Part shown: piece after piece, positions 1-6,032 of the stretch
Layout: each line of letters opens with the position of its first letter
How positions within the stretch are numbered: the stretch's first letter is position 1
Source: a virus
Length of the DNA: 38,902 bases
IMG/VR virus record: IMGVR_UViG_3300010388_000281
Location: 1 to 38,902 of that record
Direction: 5' to 3' (one strand)
Made by a program: the position numbers and the translations under genes
The notes under the pieces: model-generated
The model's input: only the letters and a program-made list of their open reading frames with translations
Databases searched by the model: none
What the model was told of the DNA's origin: nothing

Positions 1-255
1 TTGCAGGTTGAGTATCCTAAGCAGTTGAAGCAACATCAGGCTCGTTTGTATGCGTTGTGGGCTGGTGTTGATGTTGAGTCTTTGCCCGCTAGTGTGCCTT
101 ATGGTTTGAAGAGTGAGTATCCTGAGCAGTTTTATGTTGGGAATGTGTTGGCTTATCGTCGTATGTTGGCTGATTTGCGTGGTTGGAATGTTAGTGATGA
201 GGAGTTGTTGAGTGTGCCTGTGGGTGATGTTCCGCCTACAAAAGAGGTGAAATAG
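1..255 (+). CDS. Hypothetical protein, possibly truncated at its 5' end
   Basis: The frame is open from the first base of the window and stops at 253-255, giving 84 residues. Base 1 begins a TTG codon, so this could be the real start, but no upstream sequence is available to show a ribosome binding site and the gene may begin before the window. The protein is rich in Tyr, Trp and acidic residues and ends in a Pro/Lys tail; I recognise no domain. Codon choice (G/T-rich third positions) matches the next dozen genes, so it belongs to the same left-arm block of small genes. Function unknown. Confidence 0.65.
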   Translation: MQVEYPKQLKQHQARLYALWAGVDVESLPASVPYGLKSEYPEQFYVGNVLAYRRMLADLRGWNVSDEELLSVPVGDVPPTKEVK

Positions 256-259
256 CGTT

Positions 260-325
260 ATGGTTTCGTTATGTAAATGTGTAGCGGTTGGCGTTGGCGG
301 TGTGTTAGCGTCTGTTTGTAAGTGA
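260..325 (+). CDS. Possible 21-residue peptide
   Basis: A very short frame starting with ATG follows an AGAGGTGA stretch at 243-250 that could act as a ribosome binding site, with about nine bases of spacing. The predicted peptide is small, hydrophobic and contains a Cys-Lys-Cys motif near its start and another Cys near its end. It fills part of the otherwise empty 95-base gap between two genes. It could equally be chance; only its position and spacing support it. Confidence 0.22.
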   Translation: MVSLCKCVAVGVGGVLASVCK

Positions 326-350
326 ATAAGTATCGGGAAAGGATACGGAA

Positions 351-548
351 ATGGGTAAGAAAATGTTTGTTGTGTTTGAGCCTTATGAGATTTGGTATCG
401 GACTGAGGTTTTGGCTGGTAGTGCTGAGGAGGCTTTGGCTAAGGCTAAGCACCCTAGTTTTATTGGTGAGTGGGAGTTGGATTTGGAAACGGGTTCGGCT
501 TTGGATGCTGATTGGGAAGTTTATAGTGATGAGGAGGAGGACAAGTAA
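351..548 (+). CDS. Small acidic protein, unknown function
   Basis: Sixty-five residues with a good AAAGGA ribosome binding site at 338-343, which sits in the loop and 3' arm of a small GTATC/GATAC hairpin (330-346). The middle section (Val-Leu-Ala-Gly-Ser-Ala-Glu-Glu-Ala) looks like a short amphipathic helix of the type seen in small phage proteins that modify host enzymes, but no family is recognised. The C-terminus is strongly acidic. The stop codon overlaps the next start by one base, so the two are translationally coupled. Confidence 0.82.
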   Translation: MGKKMFVVFEPYEIWYRTEVLAGSAEEALAKAKHPSFIGEWELDLETGSALDADWEVYSDEEEDK

Positions 549-769
549 TGACTAAAGAGCAGTTTATTGAGGTTTTGCAGAAGTATGTGCCTGATGGTGA
601 GGAGATTGCTGTTGGTAGTTGGTGGCATAAGGGCGATGTTGAGGATTGGCACGGTGAGCCTTTGTCTGCTGAGCAGTGGGAGCGTTTTGTTTATTGGTAT
701 GAGAAGTATCAGGATGGTTCGGCTGATGCTGATGAGGCGTTGTCTTATGCTTTGAAGGAGGGAAACTGA
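548..769 (+). CDS. Small Trp-rich acidic protein, unknown function
   Basis: Seventy-three residues starting with the ATG that overlaps the preceding stop (TAATG). The AGGAGGA run at about 532-540 is the ribosome binding site, inside the end of the upstream gene. The protein carries seven aromatic residues clustered around positions 25-55 and is acidic. No motif is recognised. Its stop again overlaps the next start by one base, continuing a coupled chain of small genes. Confidence 0.82.
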   Translation: MTKEQFIEVLQKYVPDGEEIAVGSWWHKGDVEDWHGEPLSAEQWERFVYWYEKYQDGSADADEALSYALKEGN

Positions 770-927
770 TGGATGCTGATTTGTTTTGGCGTGTTTGGTC
801 GGTGTTGGCTGTTGTTGTGTTGATGGCTGTGCCGTTTGTGGCTGGGTTGCCTGTTCCGTTGTTGTTTGGTGTTGTTTTGTTGGCTGGTGGGGCTGTGTTG
901 GCTGTGTTGCAGATTGGGCGTGGCTGA
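769..927 (+). CDS. Small two-helix membrane protein
   Basis: Fifty-two residues, too short for most gene callers. The ATG overlaps the previous TGA (ATGA) and a GAAGGAGG ribosome binding site lies at about 755-762. After a short polar start (Met-Asp-Ala-Asp) two hydrophobic segments follow, roughly residues 9-28 and 30-47, separated by a Gly-Leu-Pro-Val-Pro turn, and the protein ends in Gln-Ile-Gly-Arg-Gly. This predicts a hairpin in the inner membrane. It is not in the lysis cassette, so its role is unclear; host takeover or superinfection exclusion are guesses. Confidence 0.72.
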   Translation: MDADLFWRVWSVLAVVVLMAVPFVAGLPVPLLFGVVLLAGGAVLAVLQIGRG

Positions 928-1085
928 TGTCTGAGTTTGCTTTTGATGAGGTTTGGCAGGCTGGGTATGAGCAGGCTGTGATTGATGATACTAAGAAGGT
1001 GGAGTTGGCGTTGCACATTGTGTCGTATTTGGTGAAAGAGAATGAGCGTCTAACTAAGTTGGTTGGTGGTGTGTCGAATGAGTGA
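927..1085 (+). CDS. Small helical protein, unknown function
   Basis: Fifty-two residues. I chose the ATG at 927, which overlaps the preceding TGA by one base, over upstream in-frame starts that would run through the membrane-protein gene. The sequence is mostly amphipathic helix (acidic N-terminal half, then a Val-Lys-Glu-Asn-Glu-Arg-Leu segment that could coil). Unknown function. The next gene starts inside its last codons. Confidence 0.72.
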   Translation: MSEFAFDEVWQAGYEQAVIDDTKKVELALHIVSYLVKENERLTKLVGGVSNE

Positions 1086-1197
1086 GAGTTTGGAGCGTTG
1101 CGACCATACTGACATTGCGGTTGTTCCTTGTCAGGATTGGGCTTGTGAGGATGTTTTGCGTGTTTGTCGTGATTGTGGAGAGGATGTGGCTGAGTGA
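1078..1197 (+). CDS. Small Cys-rich putative zinc-binding protein
   Basis: Thirty-nine residues. The ATG overlaps the end of the previous gene by eight bases. Five cysteines (C8, C18, C23, C30, C33) and His10 are packed into a very short chain, with C30 and C33 in a Cys-Arg-Asp-Cys-Gly knuckle typical of zinc ribbons. It is probably a minimal metal-binding fold. Its neighbours include three more short Cys-paired proteins. Its size makes it easy to miss, but overlap on both sides and codon use support it. Confidence 0.65.
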   Translation: MSESLERCDHTDIAVVPCQDWACEDVLRVCRDCGEDVAE

Positions 1198-1415
1198 TTG
1201 AGCGTGTTGGTTCTGAGGATACTATTGTAATTTTGCCTGATGGTGATTACATTACGGGTGAGGTTATGGTGGTTGATGTGTCTGGTTGGTCTAGTAAGGA
1301 TTTGTTTGCTTTGGATGATTGTCCGAGGTCTGAGCGTGCTGGTTTGGCTCAGATGATTGATGCTATCCGTAAGGCTGAGGGTATGTCGGTGGTTGAGATT
1401 ACTATTCGTAAGTAA
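1194..1415 (+). CDS. Hypothetical protein
   Basis: Seventy-three residues from a GTG that overlaps the preceding TGA (GTGA), with AGAGGA upstream at 1178-1183. The N-terminal half has alternating hydrophobic residues consistent with a small beta structure, and the C-terminal half looks helical. No recognised family. It is the last gene before a 148-base region with two hairpins, so it may end a transcriptional sub-unit. Confidence 0.78.
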   Translation: MIERVGSEDTIVILPDGDYITGEVMVVDVSGWSSKDLFALDDCPRSERAGLAQMIDAIRKAEGMSVVEITIRK

Positions 1416-1419
1416 AGGA

Positions 1420-1449
1420 AACGGGGCTACCCGTTTGGATAGCCCCGTT
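1420..1449 (+). promoter_or_regulatory. Perfect 10-bp hairpin between small genes
   Basis: AACGGGGCTA (1420-1429) pairs perfectly with TAGCCCCGTT (1440-1449) around a ten-base loop, starting five bases after a stop codon. No T-run follows, so it is not a classical intrinsic terminator. It may be an RNA processing or stability element, or a pause site upstream of the next small gene. Confidence 0.55.
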
Positions 1450-1466
1450 GGAGGGAAAGGATGTAA

Positions 1467-1571
1467 ATGAGGAACTGTTTTGTGGCGACCAAGCCACAAT
1501 ATTATTCAAGCATAGGTTTTGGGTTTGTCAAGGTGGCTTGCCCGAATGGAAATGGAGGAAATGATGAGTAA
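1467..1571 (+). CDS. Possible 34-residue peptide or leader ORF
   Basis: An ATG at 1467 is preceded by GGAGGGAAAGG (1450-1460), an unusually strong ribosome binding site, and opens a 34-codon frame ending at 1571, eight bases into the next gene. The peptide has no recognised motif and ends in an Asn/Gly-rich tail. A hairpin lies inside it, so it may be a translated leader controlling the following gene rather than a functional protein. The strong binding site is the main support. Confidence 0.35.
   Translation: MRNCFVATKPQYYSSIGFGFVKVACPNGNGGNDE
1480..1499 (+). promoter_or_regulatory. 7-bp hairpin inside leader region
   Basis: TTGTGGC (1480-1486) pairs with GCCACAA (1493-1499) around a six-base loop and is followed by an AT-rich stretch without a clean T-run. 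Together with the hairpin at 1420-1449 it makes the 1416-1563 region strongly structured. Could be a weak terminator or attenuator. Confidence 0.45.
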
Positions 1572-1950
1572 GGATTTGAAAGAGTTTGAGGCTTTGGTGG
1601 CTGATGCTAAGGCTAAGTTGATTGCTGGTCGGGCTGTTGTTGAGCCTGTGAGCGGTAAGGCTTCGGTTGAGGCTGAGGATGCTGTTTCGGCTAATGAGTT
1701 GTTGGCTGAGCGTTCTGCTATTGAGGATGAGATAAAGTTGTTGACGGCTCGTAAGGGGCAGATTGATGGCATTTTTAGGACTGCTATTGGTGATGCTGAT
1801 GAGTTGTTGGTGCATGGTGCTAAGGTGGCTAGTGTGTCTCGTTGGCGTGAAACCCGTGTTGTTTCTGATGCGGTGAAAGAGTTGTTTCCTGTGGTTGATT
1901 ATCCTGAACTGTATAAGCGTGAGGATAAGAGTAGGCTGACTATTCACTAA
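1564..1950 (+). CDS. Helical protein with a nuclease-associated C-terminal tail
   Basis: 128 residues. The ATG at 1564 is preferred because the GGAGG at 1553-1557 is then spaced by six bases; an ATG three bases earlier is also possible. The first ~80 residues are Ala/Glu/Leu-rich and helical, probably coiled coil. The C-terminal ~45 residues (a Trp-Arg-Glu-Thr segment, then Glu-Leu-Tyr-Lys-Arg-Glu and a basic end) resemble the small tail domain I recall at the end of some phage YqaJ/RecB-like exonucleases. Here it is a separate protein lying 3 kb upstream of a Cas4-type nuclease (4561). An accessory recombination role is inference; moderate certainty only. Confidence 0.78.
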   Translation: MSKDLKEFEALVADAKAKLIAGRAVVEPVSGKASVEAEDAVSANELLAERSAIEDEIKLLTARKGQIDGIFRTAIGDADELLVHGAKVASVSRWRETRVVSDAVKELFPVVDYPELYKREDKSRLTIH

Positions 1951-2183
1951 TGTTTGAGTTGCGTGAGAGGTGTAGTTGCGGTGCTGATTTCAGTATCGTG
2001 GATGCGCCTCTCACGGACGCTAAACGCCTGTTGAGGGAGTGGCGTAGGGTTCATGTGTGTGAGCAGGTTGAGCCTGAGGTTTCTATGGTTGCTTCTACTA
2101 CTAATGCTTTGGTTGAGCGTAGTGATAATGTTTTGGGGTTCAGATGGTCTGAGCCTGTTGAGTTTGAGGAGGATAAGAAATGA
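1950..2183 (+). CDS. Small zinc-finger-like protein
   Basis: Seventy-seven residues, start overlapping the previous stop (TAATG). Near the N-terminus C8 and C10 (Cys-Ser-Cys-Gly) are matched by H35 and C37 after an Arg-rich helix, a plausible C-x-C...H-x-C zinc site that I recall in small actinophage proteins. The C-terminal 35 residues look disordered and acidic. DNA or protein binding is possible; no specific function known. Confidence 0.8.
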   Translation: MFELRERCSCGADFSIVDAPLTDAKRLLREWRRVHVCEQVEPEVSMVASTTNALVERSDNVLGFRWSEPVEFEEDKK

Positions 2184-2329
2184 TGATTTGGGTTCGGGTG
2201 AATGATGGTGTTCGCCGTTATGTTGATGACCGCATGATTTCGCCGTGTCGTGAGTGTGGCGAGGTTTTGTCGGTGTGTTGGGCGAGTGTGTGTGATGGTA
2301 GTCGTGGTATGGAGGTGAAGAGTAAGTGA
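2180..2329 (+). CDS. Small four-cysteine putative zinc-binding protein
   Basis: Forty-nine residues starting with ATG four bases before the end of the upstream gene, with GAGGAGGATAAG as ribosome binding site. C23 and C26 form a Cys-Arg-Glu-Cys-Gly knuckle and C33 and C38 can complete a zinc site. The N-terminal 20 residues look like two short beta strands. Overlaps the next GTG start by four bases. Function unknown. Confidence 0.68.
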   Translation: MMIWVRVNDGVRRYVDDRMISPCRECGEVLSVCWASVCDGSRGMEVKSK

Positions 2330-2475
2330 GTGGGGAGTCGTGGTTGGAGCCTCCTGAGTTTGAGGGTTGTGTTTGTGGGGCTGATGGTGAGCCTGATGAG
2401 TGTGTTTGTTTTGATGAGCCGTGTGATGGTTGCGGTTTTGATGGTTGTATTTGTGATGCGGATGAGGAGAAGTAG
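2326..2475 (+). CDS. Acidic protein with eight cysteines in CxC/CxxC pairs
   Basis: Forty-nine residues from a GTG overlapping the previous TGA (GTGA). Eight cysteines occur as four close pairs: C15/C17, C26/C28, C33/C36 and C41/C43, embedded in a chain very rich in Asp and Glu with almost no basic residues. The spacing is regular enough to suggest two metal sites or a small cluster; it resembles a metallothionein or a ferredoxin-like minifold in composition only, not by any family I can name. The stop codon is directly followed by the next ATG, so it is fully embedded in the operon. Confidence 0.68.
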   Translation: MSGESWLEPPEFEGCVCGADGEPDECVCFDEPCDGCGFDGCICDADEEK

Positions 2476-2709
2476 ATGACTGTTGGTGAGTTGGTTAGCG
2501 GGTTGGATTATATTCGTGATGTTTGCGGGTATAAGGACATTGACATTGCTTTTGATTTGGTGTGGGTGTTTGACGATTTTTATGTGAATGTTGTTCGTGA
2601 GGGTGTTATTGTTGGTGAGCATTTGTCTGTGAATGGCGATTTTGAGCGTGTGTGGGCTTGGTTGGAAACTAATTATCCTGAGGTTGATTGGGGTGAGCAG
2701 GAGTTCTGA
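2476..2709 (+). CDS. Hypothetical protein next to the helicase
   Basis: Seventy-seven residues starting immediately after the preceding stop codon, with GAGGAGAAG as ribosome binding site. The sequence alternates acidic and aromatic residues (Trp, Phe, Tyr), suggesting a small alpha/beta fold with a hydrophobic core. It overlaps the helicase start by one base (TGATG), so it is probably made in step with it. No family recognised. Confidence 0.82.
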   Translation: MTVGELVSGLDYIRDVCGYKDIDIAFDLVWVFDDFYVNVVREGVIVGEHLSVNGDFERVWAWLETNYPEVDWGEQEF

Positions 2710-4232
2710 TGGGGTTAGTGGGTGAGGTTTTGTTTCCGTATCAGGTTGTTGCTGCTGAGCGTATCGCTGACCAAGGTAGGTTGTTGTTGGCTGACCAGCC
2801 TGGGTTGGGTAAAACTCTTGAGGTGTTGGGTGGGTTGGAGTTGGCTGGGTTGTTTGATAAACCTAGTGCGATTTTGATTGCTACGCCTATTGTGAATGCT
2901 CAGACTACTTGGCGTGATACTTTGGAGCGGTTTGTGCGTAAATACCATGACATTGTGGTTGTTGATGTGTCGGTGGGTAGTGCTACTGTGAAAGCGAAAG
3001 CGTTCAAGGCTGGTGTGCGGGAAAGCATTGAGACTGGGTTGCCAACAGTTTTTTTGGTAAATCATAATGGTTTGGATTGGGTGAAGGGTAAGCATCGTGT
3101 TGTTGGGTTTGATGACATCAGGTTTGATGCTGTTGTTGTTGATGAGAGCCACATGGTGTTGCCTATTCGTGTTGGTGGTGGGGTGACTAATTTTTGGTCT
3201 GGGTTGTCTCGTTTGCAGATGCCTAAGGGTTGTGTGCGGGTTGCTGTGTCTGGTACGCCTGACCGTGGGAAGTTGGAGAATAGGTTTGGGACTTGGCGGT
3301 TTTTGTTCAATGAGACTATTGGGCATGATTTGTGGGCGTGGTTGGGTGATTGGTTCTTTATCATTGACCAGCGTGTGTCTAAGTCTCGTGTTGTGAAGAT
3401 GGTGGCGGGGTTGCGTAAGGAAAAGGAGTGGGTTGAGCGTGACCGTGCTTGGATGTTGCGTCGCACTAAGGCTGAGGTGTTAGCCCAGTTGCCTCCTAAA
3501 CGTTATGTGGATGTTGAGGTTGATTTGTCGGGTGGTGAGCGTGCGAAGTATTTTGGTGCTCAGATGGTTTATGAGGAGCAGTTGCGTGGTGGTGACCATT
3601 CGGGTGCGATGACGTTTGCTTTGCGTAGCCGTCAGTTGGCTACGTGTGGTTGGGATGAGGCGTGGGAGCCTGTTGTTGGTGGTGCGTCTGCTAAGTTGGA
3701 GTGGTTGGTTGAGTGGTTGTCTGAGCGTGGGTTTGTTGAGCGTGATGACATGGCTGATAACACGGCGAAGGTTGTTATTGTTTCGCAGTTCAGTAAGGTT
3801 TTGCATTGGGTTGAGAGGGAGTTGAAGAGTGTCGGGATTGATGCTGTTGTGTTGGATGGGTCTGTTGGTAGCGGGCAGCGTGCTAACATTCAGAACGATT
3901 TCCAGACGGGCAATCTTCGTGTTGTGTTGCTTAGCGGTTCTATGGGTGTTGGTATTAACTTGGACGCTGCAGACGACCTGATTTTGTTGGATTTGCCGTA
4001 TGACCCTGATAGGGTTGAGCAGATTGAGGACAGGGTGCATCGTGCATCTTCTAATCATCAGGTTACGATTTGGAATGTTGTTGCTAGGGATACCATTGAC
4101 CAAGTGATTTTGGAGCGTGTGTCTAGCAGGTATAAGATTACTCGTGAGTTGTTGGATGGTAGTCGTGGTGTAGATTTTGCTCGTGAGGTTATGGCTATTG
4201 TGGCTAAGGAAAAAGTGGAGGAAATGGAATGA
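2709..4232 (+). CDS. SNF2-like superfamily 2 DNA helicase/ATPase
   Basis: 507 residues. The ATP-binding motif I Gln-Pro-Gly-Leu-Gly-Lys-Thr is at residues 30-36, motif II is Asp-Glu-Ser-His at 145-148, motif III is Ser-Gly-Thr-Pro at 181-184, and the second RecA-like lobe has motif V (Gly-Val-Gly-Ile-Asn-Leu) and motif VI (a Gln-x-x-x-Arg-x-x-Arg pattern, about 436-446). This is the SNF2/RapA-like layout without extra chromatin domains, as in many phage helicases. It likely moves on duplex DNA during replication or recombination, consistent with the Cas4-type nuclease two genes downstream. Its stop overlaps the WhiB gene start by four bases. Confidence 0.92.
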   Translation: MGLVGEVLFPYQVVAAERIADQGRLLLADQPGLGKTLEVLGGLELAGLFDKPSAILIATPIVNAQTTWRDTLERFVRKYHDIVVVDVSVGSATVKAKAFKAGVRESIETGLPTVFLVNHNGLDWVKGKHRVVGFDDIRFDAVVVDESHMVLPIRVGGGVTNFWSGLSRLQMPKGCVRVAVSGTPDRGKLENRFGTWRFLFNETIGHDLWAWLGDWFFIIDQRVSKSRVVKMVAGLRKEKEWVERDRAWMLRRTKAEVLAQLPPKRYVDVEVDLSGGERAKYFGAQMVYEEQLRGGDHSGAMTFALRSRQLATCGWDEAWEPVVGGASAKLEWLVEWLSERGFVERDDMADNTAKVVIVSQFSKVLHWVERELKSVGIDAVVLDGSVGSGQRANIQNDFQTGNLRVVLLSGSMGVGINLDAADDLILLDLPYDPDRVEQIEDRVHRASSNHQVTIWNVVARDTIDQVILERVSSRYKITRELLDGSRGVDFAREVMAIVAKEKVEEME

Positions 4233-4561
4233 CTGGCAAGTTGATAAATGACGATAATGATTATCGTGAGTTGATGCGGTTGTATTCTGCGTTGGATAAG
4301 GAAGAGTGGCAGGTTCCTTGTGTTCAGGCACCTGACTTGTATTTTCCTGAGCGACCTGAGCATTTGAAAGTTGATGTCAAGGGTGATTTGGCTTTGGCTA
4401 ACATGGCTAAGGATGCTTGTTTGGATTGTCCTGTGATGATGTTGTGTTTGGATGTTGCTGTGAAAACTCGTCGTGAGTATGGTATTTGGGGTGGCACGAA
4501 TTGGCATGAGCGTAAGGCTATTATTCGTGAGCGTAAAAGAAGAAGTGAGAAGGGCAAATAA
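4229..4561 (+). CDS. WhiB-family iron-sulfur transcription factor
   Basis: 110 residues. The four cluster cysteines are C31, C64, C67 and C73 (the C-x2-C-x5-C spacing of the family), followed by the Gly-Ile-Trp-Gly-Gly turn at 85-89 and a basic C-terminal tail for DNA contact. WhiB proteins bind a [4Fe-4S] cluster and work with the primary sigma factor in Actinobacteria; phage versions are known to redirect host transcription. This is the clearest host marker in the window. It sits between helicase and nuclease genes with four- and one-base overlaps, so it is expressed with the replication module. Confidence 0.93.
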   Translation: MTGKLINDDNDYRELMRLYSALDKEEWQVPCVQAPDLYFPERPEHLKVDVKGDLALANMAKDACLDCPVMMLCLDVAVKTRREYGIWGGTNWHERKAIIRERKRRSEKGK

Positions 4562-5298
4562 TGGCTACCGTAAAAATTATCAACGCCAAACAGGATGCGA
4601 CTGATGATGTTGCTGTTGCTGCAGCACATAACTGGATGTCCCGCATCACAGAACTTTTCCTAACCGAACGCTCATTCCAAACCATTATTGGTATCAGTGA
4701 GGTTGGGTCTGATTGTCGTAAGTGTGTTGCCCGCAAGTTGGCTGGGAAACCTAAGAAACCTGATGGTTCTTGGTACCCGTTCATTGGTACCTCTGTGCAC
4801 CAAGCGTTAGAGGATGGGTTTGCTCGTTGGCCTGATGACTACAAGTTAGAGGGTCGTATTGATGTGCACGAATACAAGTCGTTGAAACTTGGTGGTTCGT
4901 GCGACATGTTCGCCTATCAGGCTGGTGTGGTCAACGATTGGAAAGTTGTTGGTGAGCGTGCCCTGAAAGAGGCTGCCACTGGCAAAATCAAAAACCAGTA
5001 TCGCATTCAGGCTATGCTGTATGGTCTTGGATGGAAAAGAAAAGGTTTCGATGTTACGCATGTCGCATTGACATTCTTACCTCGTGATGTAGATTTATCA
5101 AACGCTCAAGTTGTTATGTTGCGTTATGATGAGGCTGTTGCTCTTGAAGCGTTGGCAGCGTTGGAGGTTATGATTGATGCTGCAGAAATTATTGGTTGGG
5201 ATGCGGTCATTGACCGTCAACCTAAGGCTTCTTTTTGTTGGGACTGTAAAAAGTTTGAGCAAGAAGAAAACGTCAACGACATTTCGTCGTTGATTTGA
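4561..5298 (+). CDS. Cas4/RecB-type PD-(D/E)XK exonuclease
   Basis: 245 residues. Visible active-site elements are His80, Asp115 (Gly-Gly-Ser-Cys-Asp), Asp126-x-Lys128 (the D-x-K core) and the Gln-x-x-x-Tyr helix at 150-154. Cysteine pairs C52/C55 near the N-terminus and C226/C229 near the C-terminus match the four ligands of the Cas4/AddB-type [4Fe-4S] cluster. Such enzymes resect DNA ends for recombination or genome processing. It follows the WhiB gene with a one-base overlap and precedes a putative ssDNA-binding protein, forming a recombination set. Bases 4580-4690 are richer in A and C than the rest of the gene. Confidence 0.9.
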   Translation: MATVKIINAKQDATDDVAVAAAHNWMSRITELFLTERSFQTIIGISEVGSDCRKCVARKLAGKPKKPDGSWYPFIGTSVHQALEDGFARWPDDYKLEGRIDVHEYKSLKLGGSCDMFAYQAGVVNDWKVVGERALKEAATGKIKNQYRIQAMLYGLGWKRKGFDVTHVALTFLPRDVDLSNAQVVMLRYDEAVALEALAALEVMIDAAEIIGWDAVIDRQPKASFCWDCKKFEQEENVNDISSLI

Positions 5299-5340
5299 AA
5301 ATAAGAAAAGCAAGAAAACTAAGTAAAGGAAAATAAAAAC

Positions 5341-5955
5341 ATGGTTGACATGAACATTATGTTGCCAGACCCAAACAGTCTTTTGACTGCTCAGTCTGTG
5401 CCAAGCATCTCATTCAAGGATGCAAAGGTTGGCGATGCGTACACTGGTACCATCACTAACTTGGAAACCGCTCAGGTTCGTAACTTTGAGACGGGCGACC
5501 CAGAGTATTGGGAAGATGGTAACCCTAAGTTGCAGATTGTTGTCACTCTTGCAACTGACTACCTTGACGGTGATGTTGAGGGTGATGATGGAACTCGTAA
5601 GGTTTACCTGTTCGGTCAGAAGTTGCAGGCTGCTAAGCAGGCAATGAAAGAAGCAGGTGTTGCAAAACTTGAGAAGGGTTTTGTTTTCACTATCAAGTTC
5701 GCTGGTGAGAAGCCTTCATCTAACAAGAAGTACAACAACGTGAAGTTGTATGAGATTACTCTTGCTAAGGGTGCTTCGAACCCAGCAGTGGATGCTCTTC
5801 TAGCGTCAGGAGCCACTGAGGTTGCTGACAAGTTGACCCCTGAACAGTATGACAAGGCGAAGAAGTTGGAAGCAGCAGGTTTTGTTGCTGAGGAAATCGC
5901 CTCAACTATGGGTGTCAACAAGTATGCTGTTGTGGCTGCTCTAGAACTCATCTAA
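5341..5955 (+). CDS. Putative single-stranded DNA-binding protein
   Basis: 204 residues with ribosome binding site AAAGGA at 5327-5332. Residues ~25-130 alternate in the way expected for an OB-like barrel (Gly-Thr-Ile-Thr strand, acidic Asp-Gly-Asp loops, later Tyr/Val/Lys strands), and the last ~40 residues form a helical segment resembling a small HTH (Gly-Phe-Val-Ala-Glu-Glu-Ile-Ala). I recall similar proteins in actinophage replication modules next to Cas4-like nucleases. The ssDNA-binding assignment rests on that context and the predicted fold, not on a signature motif. It is followed by a strong terminator. Confidence 0.82.
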   Translation: MVDMNIMLPDPNSLLTAQSVPSISFKDAKVGDAYTGTITNLETAQVRNFETGDPEYWEDGNPKLQIVVTLATDYLDGDVEGDDGTRKVYLFGQKLQAAKQAMKEAGVAKLEKGFVFTIKFAGEKPSSNKKYNNVKLYEITLAKGASNPAVDALLASGATEVADKLTPEQYDKAKKLEAAGFVAEEIASTMGVNKYAVVAALELI

Positions 5956-5964
5956 AATAGTATT

Positions 5965-6014
5965 GAGGGGCACGGCCTACCTCCTCCACACTCACCCCGC
6001 CGTGCCCCTCTTTC
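5965..6014 (+). terminator. Intrinsic terminator, 12-bp stem
   Basis: GAGGGGCACGGC (5965-5976) pairs perfectly with GCCGTGCCCCTC (5999-6010) across a 22-base loop, followed by TTTC and then a T-rich stretch to 6024. It starts nine bases after the stop of the upstream gene and ends before the primase binding site. It should reduce readthrough from the early operon into the primase gene. Confidence 0.8.
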
Positions 6015-6032
6015 AATCTCTTTTGAAAGGAT

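Noticed and set aside
3480-4331. 283-codon antisense frame under the helicase gene
   Set aside because: Thr/Asn/Gln-rich low-complexity translation typical of the reverse complement of G/T-rich codons; the helicase motifs are clear on the other strand.
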